From positions 4,588,001 through 4,652,000 of the forward strand of contig NZ_CP019236.1 of assembly GCF_001955695.1 (NCBI RefSeq): a DNA stretch of 64,000 nt, in the 5' to 3' direction. Each line of letters opens with the position of its first letter. The first letter of the stretch is position 1. This document shows positions 63,853-64,000 of this stretch, in pieces. The notes under the pieces were generated by a model. The model did not search any database. It saw nothing but the letters and a program-made list of their open reading frames with translations, and was not told the origin of the DNA. The position numbers were made by a program, and so were the translations under genes. The DNA is from Rhodoferax koreense (GTDB lineage Bacteria; Pseudomonadota; Gammaproteobacteria; Burkholderiales; Burkholderiaceae_C).

Positions 63853-64000
63853 ATGTCCATGCAAAGTCCTCCGTTGGCGAGCGGCACACCCCGCTTCAAC
63901 GACAGCAAATTGACCGAACTGGCACGCAGCCAAGGCGCACTGGCTGCGTGGCAAAAAGCGATTGATACACCCCATCCGGCCCAGGCCATCGCCGAAGTGG
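63853..64000 (+). CDS. start of an unidentified protein (3' end outside window)
   Basis: An open frame begins at ATG 63853 (a second ATG at 63859) and continues without a stop to the edge, giving 49 residues: MSMQSPPLASGTPRFN, then a helix-forming segment LTELARSQGALAAWQKAI. I do not recognise it. It has no signal peptide and no clear ribosome site. The position suggests another member of the polysaccharide locus. Start and reality are uncertain. Confidence 0.45.
   Translation, partial: MSMQSPPLASGTPRFNDSKLTELARSQGALAAWQKAIDTPHPAQAIAEV

Noticed and set aside
63555..63965. A 136-codon frame crossing the right-hand intergenic region
   Set aside because: Cysteine/arginine-rich, no ribosome site, no recognisable fold, and it overlaps the more plausible ORF at 63853.
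49643..64000. An exosortase or PEP-CTERM substrate gene inside the polysaccharide locus
   Set aside because: No protein with a Pro-Glu-Pro plus helix plus basic tail at its C-terminus, and no exosortase-like multi-helix protein was found in the readable genes.

Overview
The window is GC-rich, densely coded DNA from a betaproteobacterium, most likely Burkholderiales and probably Comamonadaceae (Variovorax, Xenophilus or Acidovorax-like). The evidence is the gene order hemA-prfA-prmC-grxD, the argF/argD pair, the rph-rdgB-hemW and yicC-gmk-rpoZ-spoT-greB blocks, the DUF3683 FAD dehydrogenase, and several interspersed palindromes that I recognise from this family. Genus assignment is inference.

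Layout. 1-5 kb: a partial DUF3683 FAD/Fe-S dehydrogenase, a small AIG-repeat protein and serA, all on the minus strand. 5.2-10.6 kb: a glycerol-3-phosphate/glycerophosphodiester uptake operon ugpB-A-E-C-Q behind a probable Pho box, with repeats or hairpins in its three wide gaps. 10.7-16.4 kb: a diguanylate cyclase, a small membrane protein, then hemA, prfA, prmC and grxD. 16.4-18.9 kb: an AAA+ ATPase behind a near-consensus sigma-54 promoter, and a CNNM/CorC-type membrane protein. 18.9-27.4 kb (minus strand): the regulatory half of an exosortase A (XrtA/PEP-CTERM) system, namely sugar-phosphate transferase, PrsK kinase, PrsR sigma-54 activator, PrsT TPR lipoprotein and a trypsin-like protease. 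27.9-49.5 kb: housekeeping genes (acnA, an FAD monooxygenase, kynA, argF, argD, rpsT, murJ, hemW, rdgB, rph, a Ser/Thr kinase and PP2C pair, yicC, gmk, rpoZ, spoT, greB, tRNA-Arg, fpr). 49.6-64 kb: the biosynthetic half of the XrtA-type exopolysaccharide locus (O-antigen ligase-like protein, PLP decarboxylase, AMP ligase, acyl carrier protein, two alpha/beta hydrolase-fold proteins, TPR protein, DegT aminotransferase, GNAT/FemAB-like transferase, two glycosyltransferases, flippase), continuing past the right edge.

How it fits together. PrsK and PrsR form a sigma-54 two-component pair that in related bacteria controls PEP-CTERM protein genes. The sugar-phosphate transferase would start a lipid-linked glycan, the glycosyltransferases extend it, the flippase moves it across the membrane, and the ligase-like protein handles the exported chain. 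The ligase, ACP, decarboxylase and two hydrolase-fold proteins form a carrier-protein pathway that always accompanies XrtA but whose product I do not know to have been established. No exosortase gene and no PEP-CTERM substrate is visible here.

The most notable non-gene signals are the sigma-54 promoter at 16446-16461 and a family of at least seven diverged palindromic elements of about 30-65 bp. Several of these lie inside reading frames or supply stop codons.
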